From NCBI GenBank assembly GCA_036971715.1, contig JAVHJL010000012.1, positions 186,001 to 250,000 of the forward strand: a stretch of DNA of 64,000 nt. The letters run 5' to 3'. Within the stretch, counting starts at the first letter, position 1, and each line of letters begins with the position of its first letter. Below the pieces are notes generated by a model. It was not told where the DNA came from and searched no databases. It saw nothing but the letters and a program-made list of their open reading frames with translations. The stretch comes from Arthrobotrys musiformis (Eukaryota; Ascomycota; Orbiliomycetes; Orbiliales; Orbiliaceae). Position numbers and translations under genes: made by a program. Shown piece after piece: positions 43,878-56,482 of the stretch.

Positions 43878-46041
43878 TATTGTGCAGGGAGGAGTCCGGA
43901 AGCCCTAGTAGGATTCCAATAGGTTCCGCTAATCTGAAAGATCAATTATATTAAGTTACAACCTCGTACCTCGTATATGCATATATTTTTGACAAAGCTG
44001 CAATGCGGAGTCGCTGTAATTTAGATATATTCCAAGGTACGAGACCAATATATTCGTTCAGTTCTAATCTCTACTGGACTGTTTGCCTGTATATATCTAT
44101 TTAACGTAGATTTTGTATAGTACGCTTCATACCCTAAGGTGGTTTGGACTTATATAGCTTCTTTCCACTAATACCTGTGTTGCTTGTGTTGCATTTGATT
44201 TCTTGGACCTTGGCGTCTGGAGCCCAAGGTTTGAGTAAAATCTACAACATGAAACTGTGTTGTAACGAATCTGGCAGCAGGCGCAGTTGAGACGTCGAGA
44301 CGTCTTGATTCGAATATCGCTGATCGAGCGCGATCCAACATCTGCACTAGAGTCTTGGATTACAAGAAACACTTCCTTAAAGTATTCCAGGTCTCTAGAT
44401 CAATCCCCTGTTGCCTATTTCACCTCTGTGTCTCGGAGAGTTCATTCTCGATAACTGAGTTCCAGGTGATTTCGCCATCGGGGCGAAGCATTTTGAATTT
44501 TGCATTTGTGTTCAACTTCAAATTCCCATAGACATTCGATTTGGCGACAGGAACAATATGAAATCATCCCTAGGGCTTGTGGCAATTCGAATACCAAGCC
44601 CAATAGCAACTACACCAACCAACACACCCAACCCACTCTTGTTCACTCGCTGACATAACTTAGATCCCATTTTAGTCCACGCGGCCTAGTTAGCCCTCTT
44701 GTCATTCATGGTTCTATATATAGACATATACTCTACTAATATTAGGCCCTGAAACACGTTACCCGTCGCCAAGTCGCGCCTCAACCATTGTCAAGGGAGC
44801 CCACAATGTATCTGTAGATGATCCGAAAGTCTTATATTACTTAATAACCTCAATATTTCCGAAATGCACGTATAGATCACATAAGGAGGCAAAGCTCTTA
44901 AGTTAACAAGTTGATAGCAGTACACCTTCCGCGGGATTTGAGTTGCAAACATAGTAAACGTCCGATCTTGGTACGACCTTCATCCTACTTCGTCCAATGA
45001 TTTCGTCTTCATCGTGACGAAAGCCCCTTTCTTCTAGTCCTTTACCTTGTTCTAGCTAGAGCTCGCAAATCTTGTGCATCCCTTCTGTCTTGACATAGCA
45101 TCCTAAACTCAGATAAAAAATTAATTCCCGCTTCTATATAATACTCGGTTGTTGTTTCGGGGCTAACATTAGCACCAAATGTTCTTGTCAACCTTTTGAC
45201 GTTGAATTTCAAACCTTCAAAAATCCCCCAGCTCTATCTTTTCATATAGTGCATGGGGATTCTGGGAATGCGCTAGAGAGATTTAAGACTAAATTTGATT
45301 AGTCTAAGTAGGAGGCGCTGTCATGGTGGATGACAGCTCAGCACGGGGGGCAAAGAACGCAAGGACTGCATGTCTATGCTTAAGTTTGGGCCGCCTTGGC
45401 CCGCTTCGTGGAGTCTAGTTTACGAGACCAGGCCGCATTGAATTTGTACGAAAACTTTCCTGTGCTCCGCGATAGGTGATATACCTTGCGCTATATCTGT
45501 AGCTCTGTTCTTGTTAACACCTTGTTTCCGCCGCTTGAGGCACTTTGTGTTCAATGTGGCCTGTGGGTGGCAGGTGCCTTTCCCAAGCTAGACCATCCCG
45601 ATTAAAACCCTTGCAAGCAAATCAGAAAATAGGGGAATTAGAAATTATATGTAGCCCGAAGCTAGTCTCGTATTCAGATGGCGTGACTTTAACACTAGGA
45701 TAGCTTGAAGCAATTCAGAATTATATATCCTAACATTACATGCAAATGTAAAAAAGAAAATAGTATAACGCGCACAAAAGAGAAGATAGATAATAAAAAC
45801 GAGAGTAACACGACCGGATGTCAAATCCGTTTCACGCCTCTTTGAATGAGTCCGGTAGGTGTACACGTGTTGAGAGTAGAGATCTTTAAGCGCTGGCAGC
45901 TGGAGATCAGCCGGAGAGTGATATTATTAGGTGCCAAGACTTTCCCGGCAGTGCTCAACACAAGCCTGGTATATACGTATCCTTATCGATATCGATCGTT
46001 GAGGAGCACCACCTGCAGACGACTACAGACCCTCGGCCTTA
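43878..46041. other. 2.2-kb stretch without a supported gene
   Basis: Only short frames. A minus-strand frame at 44127-44372 has clustered Cys (CACCQIRYNTVSCC) but no clear start or homologous pattern. Confidence 0.5.
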
Positions 46042-46704
46042 TTGAACGCAATACAGGAACTTTCATCTACACCATTTATTAGCAACGAAATTTCTCTTGC
46101 CATGTCAGGATCAAGCGCAGACACTCCTTCCGCGGAGGGCTCTCAATCGGCGTTTGAAACCGCTGTCGAGGTTCTATCCGGATTCCGAGACGGGAACCCC
46201 GCACTAGCACCATCCACCTCCTCACCTTCAGCTCATTTAGAACCAAAAACGCCAGACGAGTTTGCATATGCAAAGTGCTACAAAAAGGGGGTAAAAACAA
46301 GCATGGCCGATTTGCGCGCAGAGCTTGGAGTTCCACAATCAACCAACTCCTCGACGAATGAAAGAAACGAGTATCGGTGGAAGCAGCTATCGGTAATAAT
46401 TATTCTTCCCACACCTTTTTTTTTTTCTACTGCCCGCTGACTCTCAGCCTTTCAGAAGCTAGTAGCCCGCCTTTCTCAGGAATTTAATTTTTACGATCCA
46501 GGCGTTTCAAATATGACCCAAATCAGTCTAGCCATCGGAAGGTCAGTAGAATGGCAGGATTGCGAGCCTCAGAGGCCCACCCATGCTTACGTAGAGGTAC
46601 TTATTGCCCGCTGGAAAAAGAATCGAGAGGATAGGCCAAAACAGCGAGAGGATAGGCCAAAACAGCGAGAGGATAGGCCAAAACAGCGTAAAGATCTACG
46701 TTGA
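46042..46704 (+). CDS. Unknown protein with C-terminal REDRPKQ repeats, two exons, 199 aa
   Basis: Exon 1 (46042-46392) and exon 2 (46456-46704) join across a 63-bp intron (donor GTAATA, branch GCTGACTC, acceptor TTTCAG). The Met at 46102 (MSGSSADTPSAEG) is an equally good start. A Ser/Pro/Glu-rich N terminus is followed by a folded-looking part (DEFAYAKCYKKGVKTSMADL, then LVARLSQEFNFYDPG and MTQISLAIGRSVEWQDCEP). The end is basic, made of three copies of REDRPKQ from a 21-bp tandem repeat. The middle part has the hydrophobic rhythm of a small helical domain. No family recognised. Confidence 0.5.
46624..46686 (+). repeat. 21-bp tandem repeat, three perfect copies
   Basis: Each unit encodes REDRPKQ at the C terminus of the gene at 46042-46704. 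Copy number probably varies between strains. Confidence 0.95.
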
Positions 46705-46740
46705 TTCGTCCGTTCTGTGGTATTCGTCGCACACGTCGCC

Positions 46741-46810
46741 CCTTGTCGCCCCTTGTCGCCCCTTGTCGCCCCTTGTCGCCCCTTGTCGCCCCCTGTCGTC
46801 CCCTGTCGCC
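46741..46810 (+). repeat. 10-bp tandem repeat CCTTGTCGCC, five perfect plus two variant copies
   Basis: Starts 54 bp after the 21-bp array and just beyond the stop codon of the upstream gene, thus in its 3' UTR. The variants are CCCTGTCGTC and CCCTGTCGCC. Confidence 0.95.
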
Positions 46811-47229
46811 CCCATCTGCCCTTATGTAAATACATTGCTTGTAGATCTTGTAGTTCAGGTCGCCCCACGCTTCATATAATTATGTAATTTGCCCATATCT
46901 TGATCCTGTCAAATATTAGATTACCTGGGTAATTCCAAAGGCATTTGCGAGGCTGGCTACGACCCGTTCGCCGATCGAATTTTGCACCCTCCTAGTACGA
47001 GACCACCCTCCTGTAAGCCCTGTCCCTCGCTGGATTTCCTTTGTGAGCGATTCTGCGTTCTTGCATATGCACACTCCTAGAATCTCTTCACATCCTCCAA
47101 GACCCATCTATCTCACTATCCGTCCGCGGATACTTACTATTGCCCACTCCTGAAATTCATTCACATCCTCGAACACTCATCCACCTTTCTATCTGTCTGC
47201 GGATACTCAGCATCATAGCTATCAACATC

Positions 47230-48002
47230 ATGTCTTCACGAAGCCTTCGTAAATTTATAGTTTCAATATCCTGTGGGCTGCTTGGTCCCAGCGCCCTCGC
47301 CCCCGCCACCGCCCCCGCCCCAATCGCACCCGCCCCAATCGCACCCGGTCCACCGGCAACCAGTCCACCCGCAAGAAATTATAACACTTCTAAAGACCTA
47401 CTATCGTTGCGTTGTGGACAGTTTAGTCCCGGAAATCAGTCGCTACTCAGAAACACAGCCGCAAGCTCCCAAGAGACTCTCGTAGAACACACACACGATA
47501 ACAACCCTCCACCCACCTCAGTTTCTGCACGCGCGAGCAGCCAGAGCGTCCCGATAGAAGGACCCGAGAAATATTCTATTGGAGACGATACCGATACTTC
47601 TACGAGGCTTTTCGGTGTGTTTTATAGCACATGTCACGAGCAATATTTTGACTGGAGACACAACATTGAACTGACTGTAGGCCCCCACACCTCTGCTGCT
47701 GACAAATTCGCGCAAATGCTAACAAAAATATCTAGACCAATTCATTACCCTTCACGGTCGAAATATATAAATTTCTGGACGAAATTTGGATTATATCGAT
47801 AGAAAAGTTCGACCTGGCGAAAACCGATGATGGCGTTTGTTATTCAGTGAGTGATGTGGTTACCCATATAACACACCCCGTCCCTGGAATACGAGGGCGT
47901 GCGCAAATTCAGCCCACGATTCAGTGGTTGGCTAGGGATCAACTTTCAGCGTTGTTTTGCGACAGCATCTTGCTTGCCGCTTCCAAAGCTCATCCTACGT
48001 AA
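47230..48002 (+). CDS. Unknown spliced protein with Pro/Ala repeats, 237 aa
   Basis: Exon 1 (47230-47676) and exon 2 (47736-48002) join in frame across a 59-bp intron (donor GTAGGC, branch ATGCTAACA, acceptor ATCTAG). The start MSSRSLRKFIVSISCGLLGP has a basic then hydrophobic stretch that might be a weak signal or membrane-targeting segment. A short APA/PIAP repeat follows from a GC-rich run (about 47285-47345), then a long polar region. The C-terminal part looks folded: FTVEIYKFLDEIWIISIEKF, YSVSDVVTHITHPVPGIRG and QWLARDQLSALFCDSILLAA. It matches nothing I recognise. Confidence 0.5.
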
Positions 48003-48454
48003 CTTCAATTCAACCCTTTCTCTTCTTTTTTCACCTTGAACTCTCTATGTTTTGTTATATATACAATAATACACATCCGTCTGCCCGGCTCCGGCCTATA
48101 CCGCCCACTACATGTTTGTGTCTTAGTATCGAGTTGCTGTAATATAGCTGATAACTACATTCCACCAACCCTTCAGGTTCGTGTCTTGAATGATTGGGGT
48201 CGGCTGACCACCCTCCTTCTTCTCTGTGGCGTTTTTTGACCCCGCTCTCTCACATTTACTTCCGTCTGCATCCACATATTCATCTATCTCAGTCTGGTCT
48301 GGGGAATCCCGGGTCTCAGCTCCAGTAGCTCGCTTCCTCCTTTTAACCTTGCTAGTATTCCGGCCGTAATTGTATCGGAACCACTCGAAGAATTTCCTTG
48401 GTTCGGCCGTCTGCCTATTGTTTTTCAGTTAAGATTTTAATTTCATAGCGTTTA

Positions 48455-48851
48455 TTAAATAGATACTTTATGCTTATACCGGTTAAGAGACTCAAGATTT
48501 CCTATCGCGTTTATGATGTCGATCTGTTCATCAGGATCATCCAAATCTCGATTCTTCATGATTTTGCGGACATCTTCCTATATTATTGCCCTTATCAGCT
48601 CCAAGCTTTCTAAAGTCGGTGACGAAGAGTTGACTCGCCCTTATTGCATTCCAGATAATATTATTACCTATATGTTTCACATATGCCGCTCTTACTTGCT
48701 CCGGAATGTTGAGCATTTGTCGGATATCCGCTGCAGGTAGCCCGTGTGAGATGAAGGCTAGGGATTCATTTCCGAAAGCCTCGTACTCGGGCGTCGGGGC
48801 AGCTGTGAAAATTAATGTAGTTACAATCCTGATAACTTGATACAGCGACAT
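48455..48851 (-). CDS. Unknown small spliced protein, 92 aa
   Basis: Exon 1 (48851-48696) and exon 2 (48577-48455) join across a 118-bp intron (donor GTAAGA, acceptor AATATAG). The joined sequence ends one helix-like part (ESLAFISHGLPAADIRQMLN) and continues EDVRKIMKNRDLDDPDEQID, then AIGNLESLNRYK. An acceptor-like TTTTCACAG lies inside the first 20 codons (before the codons for AAPTPEYEAF), so the true first exon may lie further upstream. The gene is on the opposite strand to its neighbours. No family is recognised. Confidence 0.4.
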
Positions 48852-49140
48852 CCGCCTGGTCAGGTAGTCAGCCTTACCCTTAAATCAAATAGTTATTTAA
48901 GCAGACCTTGGCCGTGTTGGGATCGTTGTCTTCATAGTCTAAAAGTTTCACAAGCATTCGCATACCTTCTTTTCCAGATTGCACAGTCAGATATTGTAAT
49001 ATATATACTACTCCTATCTGACACTTTTCGTTTTGGTGAATTCAGCACCTGCTTTGAAATTACTTAAATTACTCTCCTCTGATCTACTGCAAATAATTCA
49101 GAATTTCGTTCCAGCTTAACCTTTATTTCAACATCGCAAA

Positions 49141-50071
49141 ATGTCCTGCGAAGATGCAAAAGCCACTACCTCGTTTGTTCCGCAGTGCCAGCCCAAACGC
49201 GCAGCTCCCTCGTGGGAAGATACTATACCCCTTGAGATTCGTGTTGAGGTCTGGAAAATCTACCTTGATGGCTATTTCAACGCGTCTGGTTTTCCCAAGC
49301 AAATTTACGACCTAAATCACAACCTTGAAGGGTATCGTCCTCTTTCGGAATATTGGAGAATCAGCAAAACCACATTTTCGGACATAGAATTCTGCATAAA
49401 AGCGCTACCGATAAACACCCCTACGTCAACGGTTTCGGATGGAGACCCCACTAAATATCGTGTATTGGAAATACTCAGGCACATAGATACGCTGTCTCGG
49501 ATACCTCACGGAAAGCTTATCCCGCATATCCCTCAGATATTCGACATAGGATCTTTAGAATCATACCGCGGCTCAGTTGACTTTTTTTCAAATTTCTGAA
49601 AGCATACAAGCTACTGGGGTATTAGGTACGCGGGCTGTGAGAAGATTCTTGGAAACTTCTCAAAGCCACCAGCTAAAGAGCTTTGATATTCATGGACCTG
49701 CCATAGGACATGTTGATACCACCACATCGTCCTCTGGCTTTTGCTCTCTATGCACCCTTGAAATGTTGGCAAAGCATTCGCCATGTATAGAATTGATCCG
49801 CATTCGAATTATCGGAAGTCAACATAGTCAACATATGGATTTCTGCAAAGCCGATCTTGCCATCATGAAATCAGCCACGAAACTTCGAAGTTTGGAAATG
49901 TCAATTTTCTTAAAGCTCTTACGAGCGGGGCAAGATCTTTATCATATACTATCTGCCCCTAAGTTAATGGGGGCTAGTTTCTATAAAGATGGCTTTGAGA
50001 CCAAACGTATGGATGTGGAGCTGGTTAAGCCACTTGAGGCCAAATTCGCAGCTTCAAAAGGTTTGAAGTGA
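49141..50071 (+). CDS. F-box-like family protein, copy A
   Basis: N-terminal frame 49141-49599 starts MSCEDAKATTS and carries an F-box-like helix set (WEDTIPLEIRVEVWKIYLDG), then short hydrophobic strands. After a T7 tract at 49582-49588 the coding sense moves one frame. SIQATGVLGTRAVRRFLETS, QLKSFDIHGP, CSLCTLEMLAKHSPCIELIR and later SATKLRSLEMSIF run to 50071. The second half looks like leucine-rich-repeat strands. Copy B at 62609-63327 on the other strand shows the same two halves with the same break at a T-tract. Either a short intron with a T-rich acceptor removes the junction in both, or both copies share an old frameshift. F-box proteins usually pick substrates for ubiquitination, but this assignment is from pattern only. 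Confidence 0.5.
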
Positions 50072-51118
50072 GATTCCAGACCGACGACCCCTATCATGTT
50101 CGGTTGGATAGATCGTCGCGTATCGTCCAGAAGAGTGGTATAACCGAATAGTCTCTGGAATATTTTCTATCGATGATGTACCATCACTGTTTTGCTCTCC
50201 AGAATGTACTCTTCTCGGCAATGAAAATACATACATACATGCATACATAATGCAACTAGTCTTTCCACATCGCCCAGCATATCCCAAGGCACAAATTTTC
50301 AAAATAATATTCACTGCTCTTAATAATTTTGGGGGGGTCCTGATCTTCCACTCCACTCGAAAAACCAACCCTGCTCAGCTTCAGCTGAGTCCCCCCACAT
50401 CTATCTTGGGTAGTAGTAGGATAGTTCTAATCTAGTTGTGGGCGTTGAGCGACCCACAGATAGACATTTTCAAGGCCATGATTATTGCACGGCGGCTGCT
50501 ACATACATTCCTGATTCTGCCGTGTGTGAAGTTGCTTAAATTAAAGCAGCGGCACACTCTACCTATGTCGACTAGGTTCCCGAACAAAAGAAAAAAAAAT
50601 TAAAATTCCAAGATCCCAGCTGATTATACTTTCTGATTTGCCAGTTAGATATGCTTGGAAGACATTCTATGACACATAGAAAGGCAGGAATAGTCACATC
50701 GCATAACTGCACAGTTAAATCAAAATTAAATTTTCATGTAACAATCGGCCACCCATGCATACAGGCCCAGCGTAGCTATATCGATTATAATACATGATCG
50801 ATTATCGCATCAATCACCTCACCACGGCATAATGCATGCCACTGTTGTTTTAGCTCTTTTAGGAATCCGAACACCAATTGCAATGACAAGCGAATCAAAT
50901 TTGGCACAGCGGATGTTCAGGATCAACATGACCCCTCGAGGCCGAGGGCTAGTACCACCTTCCTCATCGACAGGGTGCCTCCACATAATATAAAGGCTAG
51001 GCTAATCACCCACTGAAGTTAGAATTCAGTGTTCACATCTATCATAGTACTCAAAAAATCCTCCTGCAAATTTTGCAAACTCTCATCGCACATATCTACA
51101 ATTCCCCCAACTGCAACA
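50072..51118. other. Intergenic interval
   Basis: No gene. TATAAA-like sequence occurs at about 50988-50993, about 125 bp upstream of the protease start. Confidence 0.45.
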
Positions 51119-54100
51119 ATGGCGGCCGCAATTCTCAAAAAGGCTGAGAAGGCAGTTGTCAAGATAAATTGTCAGCGGCACTGTTCGTATGCTGAAGACA
51201 TGGTGGGAACTACTAGATCTACCGGTTTCATCGTTAACGCGGCCAAGGGGATCTTCGTCACTGCCGCACATTCGATCAGCGAAGGGCCCTGCACTATCAT
51301 AGTCACCTTCGCCGGCGGGAAGGAAACCCATGCCCGAGTTTTAGCAAGGCACCCTACTCAAGATTTCAGTATGTATTGGAAAACCACGTGTTGTTTAACG
51401 CTTAATAACTAACAGTTTGATGTAGGTATCGCCAAGTACGATCCAAATGATGGTCCCGCGAACCCACAGGAAATCCGTTTAGCACCAGAAAACTTGGATT
51501 TTGGGATGAGTGTGTTCTTGGTCAGCAAGGAAACTTCCGGATCCGGCAACCTAACGATCTCGAGCGCACTCATAGAAGAAACTAATGCTTGCCCAAAAAT
51601 ACTTACCAATGATTTTCAGGCCTTTTCTAATACCTGTTACGTGCGCGCTTCTACGGTATGTCTTGGTTCCTTGTGCGTTTGCCTCCTTAATTGGGGTGAT
51701 ACACTCGTAAATTTCGAGCTCAATGTTAACATCGGCTTCTCTGTATATAGGGCGGTCAAGGAGGAAGGCAAGTACCCTAAGTCAGATTGGCCTTTCGATT
51801 GTGGTATCAAGCTAACGCTAGTACTGAATACAGCTCTGGTTCGCCGGTACTGGATGAAAATGGAAATGCTGTTGCTTTACAAATAGCAGGTTGGGGCTCA
51901 GGGGGCCACCTTAACAGCAACGTCTTTCTTCCATTAGATGATATTGTTAAAACTTTGGAATCTTTGGAAAGCGGGATTCCCTTGAAAAGAGGGTGTATAC
52001 AAGCTGCCTTCAATTTCGATGAGCTTTCGTACGCTGAAAGGCACAGGGTACCGCGTCAAGTCATTGAAGATATCAGGGTTGCGAGTGTTAACCATAGCCA
52101 TTTCCGTCCGGGTGTTCTAGTTGTTGCCAGGGTTATCAAGGGTGGGCCAGCAAGCAAAGCTACACTTCGACCCGGTGACATCTTGATAACCGGCGGAGGG
52201 CAACTCATAACATCCTTCCGGGACCTCGAGAGGATTCTAGGAAACTCCATAGGATCTCCTCTCACGCTGGGAGTATATCGAGATAATAGAGAGCTTATAC
52301 TCAAAACTGATGTGCAAGATTTGGCCACTCTCATCCCGAGAGACACGTTTTCCATCAACAACTGTGTTTTCCATAACATATCGATGAAACTCGCGTATGG
52401 ACGCAATGTCCAGTTAAACAGCGGCGTCTACCTTGCGAATGACTTTTATTCAGTTCCGGGTGGATCTATTCTCACGAAACTAGGCTCACATATGGTGCAG
52501 AGTCCGGGGGATCTTCGAACAGCAATCAATGCTATTGCGATGACCCCCAGGACAGATGCAATCGCGACCTTCCTTAATATAAAAGGAAAAATGTGCAGTT
52601 CTGTGGTGGAGATCCCTACGGTCAGGTATCTAGAGACGTATCAAATCCAGTAAGCCTCCATTATCAACATATCGATATCGCTTGTTGACTTTAGTAATAA
52701 CCAAACTCGATATCACAGGGCTGAAGACGGAGATTGGCGTCCACTCTACGAACCCAGTTTTACTACGCCGGCACCAAACGGAGTCTGTCCAAAACCCCCC
52801 CCGGTGAGAACTTCACCACTAGCACTGCAAGTAGAAGTTCTTATCAACGCGCCATTCTTCATTGCGAGTTCCGCACAGTGGGGCTGCGTTCCGGGCCTCT
52901 TAGTTCGAGATCGTAAGATAGCGAGGGTCATAACTACGAGAAAATCAAGCTATACCAAAATTGCAGAAATCCGGATCCGGTTTTCTGGGATAACAATCTC
53001 CGGAAAGGTTTCAGAAATCACTGATCGACACGTTTGGATTGATATACCCCAGGAGGCTATTCCGTACGACGCCGACCTTCCGGTTTTCGAAACCGACCCC
53101 GTTTCTATACGCCCAAAAGATGACGTCACGCTGTTGACTTTTGATATGAAGACCGGAGAAACGGATTGGGTTGAAACGAAGGTGGTTAAAAAAGAGTTCC
53201 TGCAAGTGCAAAAGAATGAACATTTAATAATTTTCAGCGGACCAACTGGCTGACAACATACAAAGCAAATTCGAAAAGATTATGTTTTACGCTGGTATCG
53301 GGACAGTCGAAAGCCCAGTCTTCAAGTTCGACACAATCAACTCAACTTCATCTGCCCTAGTCTTCCGAGGAAAAAGGGAAAATGTAACTTCTAACAGCCA
53401 AGGTATAATATTATCGCAATGAAGGTTTCTAGTGTACTCTACTGATCTTAAGTTTAATAGTTGCGGCTTGGATGGTGGCCGGTCAATTCCAGGGCCTCGA
53501 CACGCCTGGCCTTGTCGACAGTCTCATTGGACCTGAAGACTTTCTCGAGTCTAGGGCGGATGTTGTTCTAATGAGACTACCACATGAATTCTGTTATATT
53601 AAATTGGAATCAGCCTTAGCATTGGGCATGGGAGAAGATTATCAAGCAGAGTTTCAACGACAATATGGTGCCAATGCTAAACCAGCTCCACTTATGGTAA
53701 CAAGTTGCTCTTTCCTTAAGCCGTCCGGAATTCTCTCCGGTGATGTTATTCTGAATGTCGACGGAAAAAACATTTACGATTTGGTGGGCCTCAGAAGGTA
53801 TCTCCGTGGAAAGTCTGAGGCAGAAGTTACCGTTCTTCGAAATTACAAGCAGCAGGTCATCACCGCAGAATTCTTCCCTTTACCACCTTGCTATACTACA
53901 CGGTGTTTAAGATTTTACGGCCTGCATATTATTCCTACCGACACTTTCGCGACTAATATAATTACCTCGGAAGGTTTTGATGTGAAAGGTGATGGGTGTT
54001 TTATTTATTGGATAGCTCCAGGGTACGTAATTGTTGGAGAAATCGGTAGCCTTTACCCAGACTCCATCTCTAACATTTCTGTACTATAGGTCACCGTCTG

Positions 54101-54357
54101 ACCGGAAAGGAATACCGCTACGCACGTGGCTAAAGTTTATCAACAGCCAAGAAGTCAACTCTATCGATGATATTTTACGCTTCTTGAAGGAAAGCGACAT
54201 TAGACACAAAGAAACGCTCATAATACGAACGATTGGCGGCGATGGAAAGGAGTATATTGGCGAATTGACAACGGACGACCGCTGTTTCCCGGTCACTGAG
54301 TTTCTCCCAGAGTATCCGGGACAAGAGTGGATCCAACATACCAAATTTACATCATAA
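51119..54357 (+). CDS. HtrA/Nma111-type serine protease with PDZ domains, about seven exons
   Basis: Secure joins: 51119-51368 to 51426 (GTATGT, CTAAC branch, TGTAG), 52649 to 52719, 53402 to 53461, and 54022 to 54090 (67 bp), all phase-correct. Trypsin-like triad: His in GIFVTAAHSI, Asp in ARHPTQDFS, Ser in EYSSGSPVLDENG. PDZ-like segments follow (VIKGGPASKATLRPGDILIT; SFLKPSGILSGDVILNVDGK), and the last exon reads SPSDRKGIPLRTWLKFINSQ. The layout and length (roughly 950 aa) match Nma111/DegP-like fungal nuclear proteases that act in stress and cell-death control. Two junctions are unresolved. One, near 51660-51800, lies just before the catalytic Ser, where SDWPFD and LWYQANAS are in different frames. 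The other, near 53235-53255, has coding sense moving from FSGPTG to DQLADNIQSKF. These may be odd introns or one-base losses. The usual NRHVV is replaced by TAAHSI. Probably an accessory paralogue of the housekeeping protease. Confidence 0.75.
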
Positions 54358-55572
54358 AAGGTTGAGACTAGTCTGAGCTCAGGGTTTGCTTTTGTTTCTT
54401 TTTTTTTCTTCCGCGTATAGATATTTACCAACGGTATAAAGGGCTATTGATGTTCCTTAGTGCACCAGTTTCTCAATTCTGGTATCTCCTTTTCTGGTTT
54501 TTTTAACCTTCTGTGGTTTCTTCCCCCGCGCCCCGTTCAGTCAGGACTTAGATGAGGGTTATCGATATAGTTTGAATTTGGGTTCGCGTTTCCTCAGACT
54601 GAGGAGCTATCGCATGAACTGTCCTCCAGAGCCTATAATTTCAAGTATTATGCATCAGTACCCCTCTATCTCCCATGTGAATTCGTATTAATGGCACTAT
54701 TTGTGAGTATCTGTAAGCAGATAGCAGGACGAGTAGTTTAGGGCGATGTGAAGAAACTATACGGTGCAGATATTCATGCAAGGACACGGAACACTATTGC
54801 ACGAAGTGAAAGTTAACTGTGGGGGTAAAGGAATTCCGGAAAGGGTACTCCCAATCACTTGTGCTAACCGACTGCAGGATAGGCCTTCCAATACGAGTTT
54901 TGTTTCTTTGCACCATACTGGGCTTATTTTTATTGGCCATGGGGTGGGTCCCGCTGAACAGAGCCGAGATAAAATAAAGGAACCGCAGAAGGTGACTGAG
55001 TTATGTGGCTGGGTGAAAATAATTACGTTGACCTTCTTACTTCGGGGTTGGAGAAGGACCCTTGACACTTATAAACTATGAACGGTTTCCATGCGTTACC
55101 GACCGGCCGGCGAACGAATATTTTGGATCAGAGTACTATTCTTGCAAGTTCTACTCGCATCTACGGGAATGCATGCGGCCGGTAACGGACTGATTAAAAC
55201 AGTTTAAAGTTCATCGATAGAACAATAGTAAAATAATTGAAACTTTTTGAATCTCATCGATTGCATAGAAGTCGTACAGTTCGTGAAACCTTCTTTCTCC
55301 CTCTCGTTGCCGATATAATTATTCTCTCGGCTTGAATTCATATCTATTCCACCGAACCTTCACCTCTCCCACACACTCCGACCATTTTCATCTAGGCAAA
55401 CTTTTCTCATCTAGGCAAATTCTCTTCATCTGAACAAATTTGCAAATAGTCTTCGTATACGCAAATTCTTTCCGTTTAGGCAAAATCTTTTTGCAACACC
55501 AATACGTACTTTTTCCCTCTCGTTTTTGAGAGTCGTCATTGCTACGCTACAAACTACTTATACATCAGCAAA
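54358..55572. other. Intergenic interval, no supported gene
   Basis: Overlapping frames on both strands at 54757-55081 have no recognisable domain. An imperfect (T)CATCTAGGCAAA(C/T) repeat occurs at 55390-55490 in the presumed promoter of the next gene. Confidence 0.5.
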
Positions 55573-56482
55573 ATGACGAGTCCCAGTAATAAACGTCAAG
55601 CTTGGGCTAATGAGTCTTTACAATCGGGTGTCAGAGCGCAAAAAGCCTATAATCGATGTATAAAAGGATACGCTACCAATGAAAAAGGTTATGAATGCGT
55701 CTTTTGGGAGGGGACGTCTATGGAGAAATGTTCTCGTTGTCACAGAGATGGTCAAAACTGTCAGAACGGCATACCTGCCGGCGGTTACTACGAAGGTAAA
55801 TTGGAGTTACCAATCTACACCTCCTAAAGCCGAAAGAAATGCGATATCTAAGCACCTGTGCACCAAAATATATATCGGCGGCCCTCTTGACTTGAAAAAA
55901 ACCTGCAGTAGACGTCTCTAATGATTATTTGACCGAGGGGAATGATACTGACAGCGAAAATGAAATCTTCGAAGATTTTGATAGCGAAAAAAAAACGGGA
56001 AAATATCCGGACTTAAAACGGATGTCTTCTATTTCGACTCGAAGAGGCAAAACCGAGGAAACCGATAATATGTCCGAACTGCGTGCTCGGAATGACGTGT
56101 ATTTAGAAAGGAACCGAATCGAGAAGGCTATTTACAATTCGATGAACGAAGCGTTAAAATTCGTTAACCAGACTTCGAAAGAAAGGGACGATGCATACGC
56201 AGCTAACGCTAGTCTAGTAAAAAGAATAAGGGCTTTGGAAAGTTACATTCAGCGAACTCAAAAGAAAAAATACAAATATCTCATGCTCGATGACACTACT
56301 CTCGATATCGTCCCCGTCGGCATGAAGAAAGGTGATCTCGAAGACGTCAACACTTCGAGTCATTCCGCTTCAAAGCAGATGGAACTCCTGTGAGCGGAAC
56401 TGACAGCAGCGCCTTTGAAGTTATCGAAGAAATAGATGCACTTTGTTCGGAAAGAGTGGAGGAAGAAGATACGGTTACTTAG
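55573..56482 (+). CDS. Cys-rich (DUF3716-like) N-terminus plus coiled coil, three exons, 249 aa
   Basis: Exons 55573-55795, 55909-56331 and 56379-56482 join in phase (introns 113 and 47 bp; donors GTAAAT and GTGATC, acceptors TGCAG and AGCAG), giving exactly 250 codons. Exon 1 holds AYNRCIKGY, GYECVFWEG, then EKCSRCHRDGQNC: the same Cys spacing as in the genes at 4024-4883 and 27177-28250. Exon 2 starts acidic and then forms a coiled coil (NDVYLERNRIEKAIYNSMNE, later VKRIRALESYIQRTQ). Exon 3 ends acidic (EVIEEIDALCSERVEEED). Without the third exon the protein would stop at 56393. Function unknown; zinc binding and dimerisation are suggested by the parts. Confidence 0.65.
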
